A stretch of DNA of 6,698 bases. It comes from Candidatus Aminicenantota bacterium. Its GTDB lineage: Bacteria; Acidobacteriota; B3-B38; Guanabaribacteriales; B3-B38. The DNA lies in assembly GCA_029880275.1 (NCBI GenBank), contig JAOUOQ010000105.1:1-6698 (forward strand), read 5' to 3'. Position numbers and translations under genes: made by a program. Under the pieces are notes generated by a model that saw nothing but the letters and a program-made list of their open reading frames with translations, made no database searches and was not told where the DNA came from. This document shows, piece after piece, positions 5,560-6,698 of this stretch. How positions within the stretch are numbered: position 1 is the stretch's first letter; each line of letters starts with the position of its first letter.

Positions 5560-6698
5560 TGAGAAATAAAAAATTATTGATATTAATTTGTGTGCTACTG
5601 CTATCCCTTGCTAATTATCCCATCAGAGCAAAACCGACCATGCCAGCTTACTTGGAGACCGAGGAGGAAAAGCTTCTCAATCCTCTTCCAACCAATGACC
5701 AGGAAGCACCGCCAGCGGTAGAAGTCGATAAAATCCTCGCCCAGCGAATAGAAGAAGAGGTGTTGATAACCATAAGCACCACCGGAAGGGTAGAATACTC
5801 TGTTCTGGAAATGGATAATCCCCCTCGGATAGTGATCGACCTGAGAAATGCCATCAACATACTCCCCCGCCAGACCATCCAGGTCAACTACCCTCAGCTC
5901 TCTCGAATTCGCACCTCTCAATACAAGCTCACCCCGGAGAAGGTCACCCGGATAGTTCTGGACCTAAACCTCAAGCAAAGCTATGACCTCTTTACCGATG
6001 GCAACTTCCTGAAAGTCTACCTCCGAGCCTTGGAAGAGGGAGCTCCACCAGTCGTAGTACCACAAGCAGTAGCAGAAGAAAAAGCTCCCCCAGAGGAAAT
6101 AGCCCCACCAGTGAAGGAACCAGTAGCAGAAGAAAAGGCACCCCCCAGGGAGGAAGTCCCCCTTGAGGAGCTGAAAGAGGAGAAGGAGGAAGAGCAGCCG
6201 TCAGAAGAAGAGCTATCCCTGCCTCAAGAGCAGGAGGTCCAGGTTCCTCCCAGCTTCTATCAAACAAGAAGGATAACCAGAGAGGAGATCCGTTACACAG
6301 GGGAACCGATAAGCTTCGATTTCAATAATGTGAACATCCACGATGTGATCAGACTCTTCGCAGATTTCACCGGGCTGAATTTCGTAATTGACCCCGATGT
6401 GAGCGGTCGGATAACCATAGTTCTCCACGATGTTCCCTGGGACCAGGCACTGGACATCATCCTCAAAAACAACGGCCTGGGAAAGATATACGAGCTCAAT
6501 GTAGTTCGCATCGCCACCAACCAGAAGTTAGCCCAGGAAGCCGCCGCCGAGAGGAGATTGAAGGAGGAGATAGAGCTGGCGGAAGACCCCATCACGGTGA
6601 CCTGGTCAGCCAGCTATGCCAAAGCTGGCAATCTGGAGGCGATTGTCCGCAAGAACCTCTCCACCAAAGGAGATGTCATCATTGACGAGAGGACTAAC
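5559..6698 (+). CDS. pilQ: Type IV pilus outer-membrane secretin PilQ, N-terminal 380 residues (3' end outside window)
   Basis: Forms the outer-membrane channel through which the pilus passes. The frame is open from ATG 5559 to the last base, so the gene is cut by the window edge, not broken. Seen in order: signal peptide (MRNKK, then hydrophobic 6-18; cleavage likely after A18 or A24); one AMIN domain about 67-156, which in this family binds peptidoglycan; an acidic, proline-rich linker about 158-232; the secretin N0/STN domain about 250-320 (SFDFNNVNIHDVIRLFADFT and ITIVLHDVPWDQALDIILKNNGL); then the start of the N1/secretin_N domain ending in VIIDERTN (373-380), a classic PilQ motif. GGAG (5548-5551) lies seven bases upstream, and the ATG shares one base with the pilP stop. 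The beta-barrel domain must lie beyond 6698. A related type II secretion GspD is less likely given AMIN and the neighbours. Confidence 0.95.
   Translation, partial: MRNKKLLILICVLLLSLANYPIRAKPTMPAYLETEEEKLLNPLPTNDQEAPPAVEVDKILAQRIEEEVLITISTTGRVEYSVLEMDNPPRIVIDLRNAINILPRQTIQVNYPQLSRIRTSQYKLTPEKVTRIVLDLNLKQSYDLFTDGNFLKVYLRALEEGAPPVVVPQAVAEEKAPPEEIAPPVKEPVAEEKAPPREEVPLEELKEEKEEEQPSEEELSLPQEQEVQVPPSFYQTRRITREEIRYTGEPISFDFNNVNIHDVIRLFADFTGLNFVIDPDVSGRITIVLHDVPWDQALDIILKNNGLGKIYELNVVRIATNQKLAQEAAAERRLKEEIELAEDPITVTWSASYAKAGNLEAIVRKNLSTKGDVIIDERTN
6069..6155 (+). repeat. Imperfect duplicated VAEEKAPP segment in the PilQ linker
   Basis: VAEEKAPPEE (residues 171-180, from base 6069) recurs as VAEEKAPPREE (189-199, from base 6123), an 18-residue (54-base) offset, with GTAGCAGAAGAAAA preserved at DNA level. 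It sits in the acidic, proline-rich linker (about 6030-6254) between the AMIN and N0 domains and looks like local duplication of a flexible spacer. Confidence 0.6.

Overview
The window looks like chromosome of a diderm (Gram-negative-type) bacterium. It carries the inner-membrane alignment genes and the outer-membrane secretin of a type IV pilus (or related type II-like) machine, plus two housekeeping genes. Codon use and base composition look similar in all genes, and I see no transposase, integrase, tRNA, CRISPR or other sign of recent transfer. The phylum cannot be fixed from this sequence. A pilM-N-O-P-Q cluster with an AMIN-domain secretin occurs in Proteobacteria-like groups and in many uncultured diderm phyla.

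Layout. (1) Bases 2-2146, + strand: nearly all of a long RelA/SpoT homologue (alarmone synthetase/hydrolase), missing only its N-terminal end. (2) Bases 2170-2367, - strand: rpmB, the zinc-binding form of ribosomal protein L28. It converges on rel, and its likely intrinsic terminator lies inside the last codons of rel. (3) Bases 2368-2526: a divergent promoter region with one good sigma70-type promoter facing each way and an A/T-rich palindromic tract between them. (4) Bases 2527-6698, + strand: a small MerR/BldC-like DNA-binding protein followed by pilM, pilN, pilO, pilP and the first 380 codons of pilQ, tightly packed and probably one operon from the promoter at 2473-2501.

How the genes work together. 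PilM (cytoplasmic, actin-like) binds the short N-terminal tail of PilN. PilN and PilO are single-span inner-membrane proteins that pair through coiled coils and periplasmic domains. PilP bridges PilN/PilO to the N-terminal domains of PilQ, the outer-membrane secretin. The small MerR-like protein is the first gene behind the promoter and is the natural candidate regulator of the cluster.

Most interesting observation. The 61-base leader between the merR-like gene and pilM can form two mutually exclusive RNA stems. In one, a pyrimidine tract pairs perfectly with the pilM Shine-Dalgarno site. In the other, the 3' end of the merR-like reading frame pairs with that same tract and frees the site. 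A second, smaller Shine-Dalgarno-sequestering hairpin spans the pilM/pilN junction. Together they suggest translation of the pilus genes is controlled or coupled by RNA structure. This is inferred from base pairing alone.
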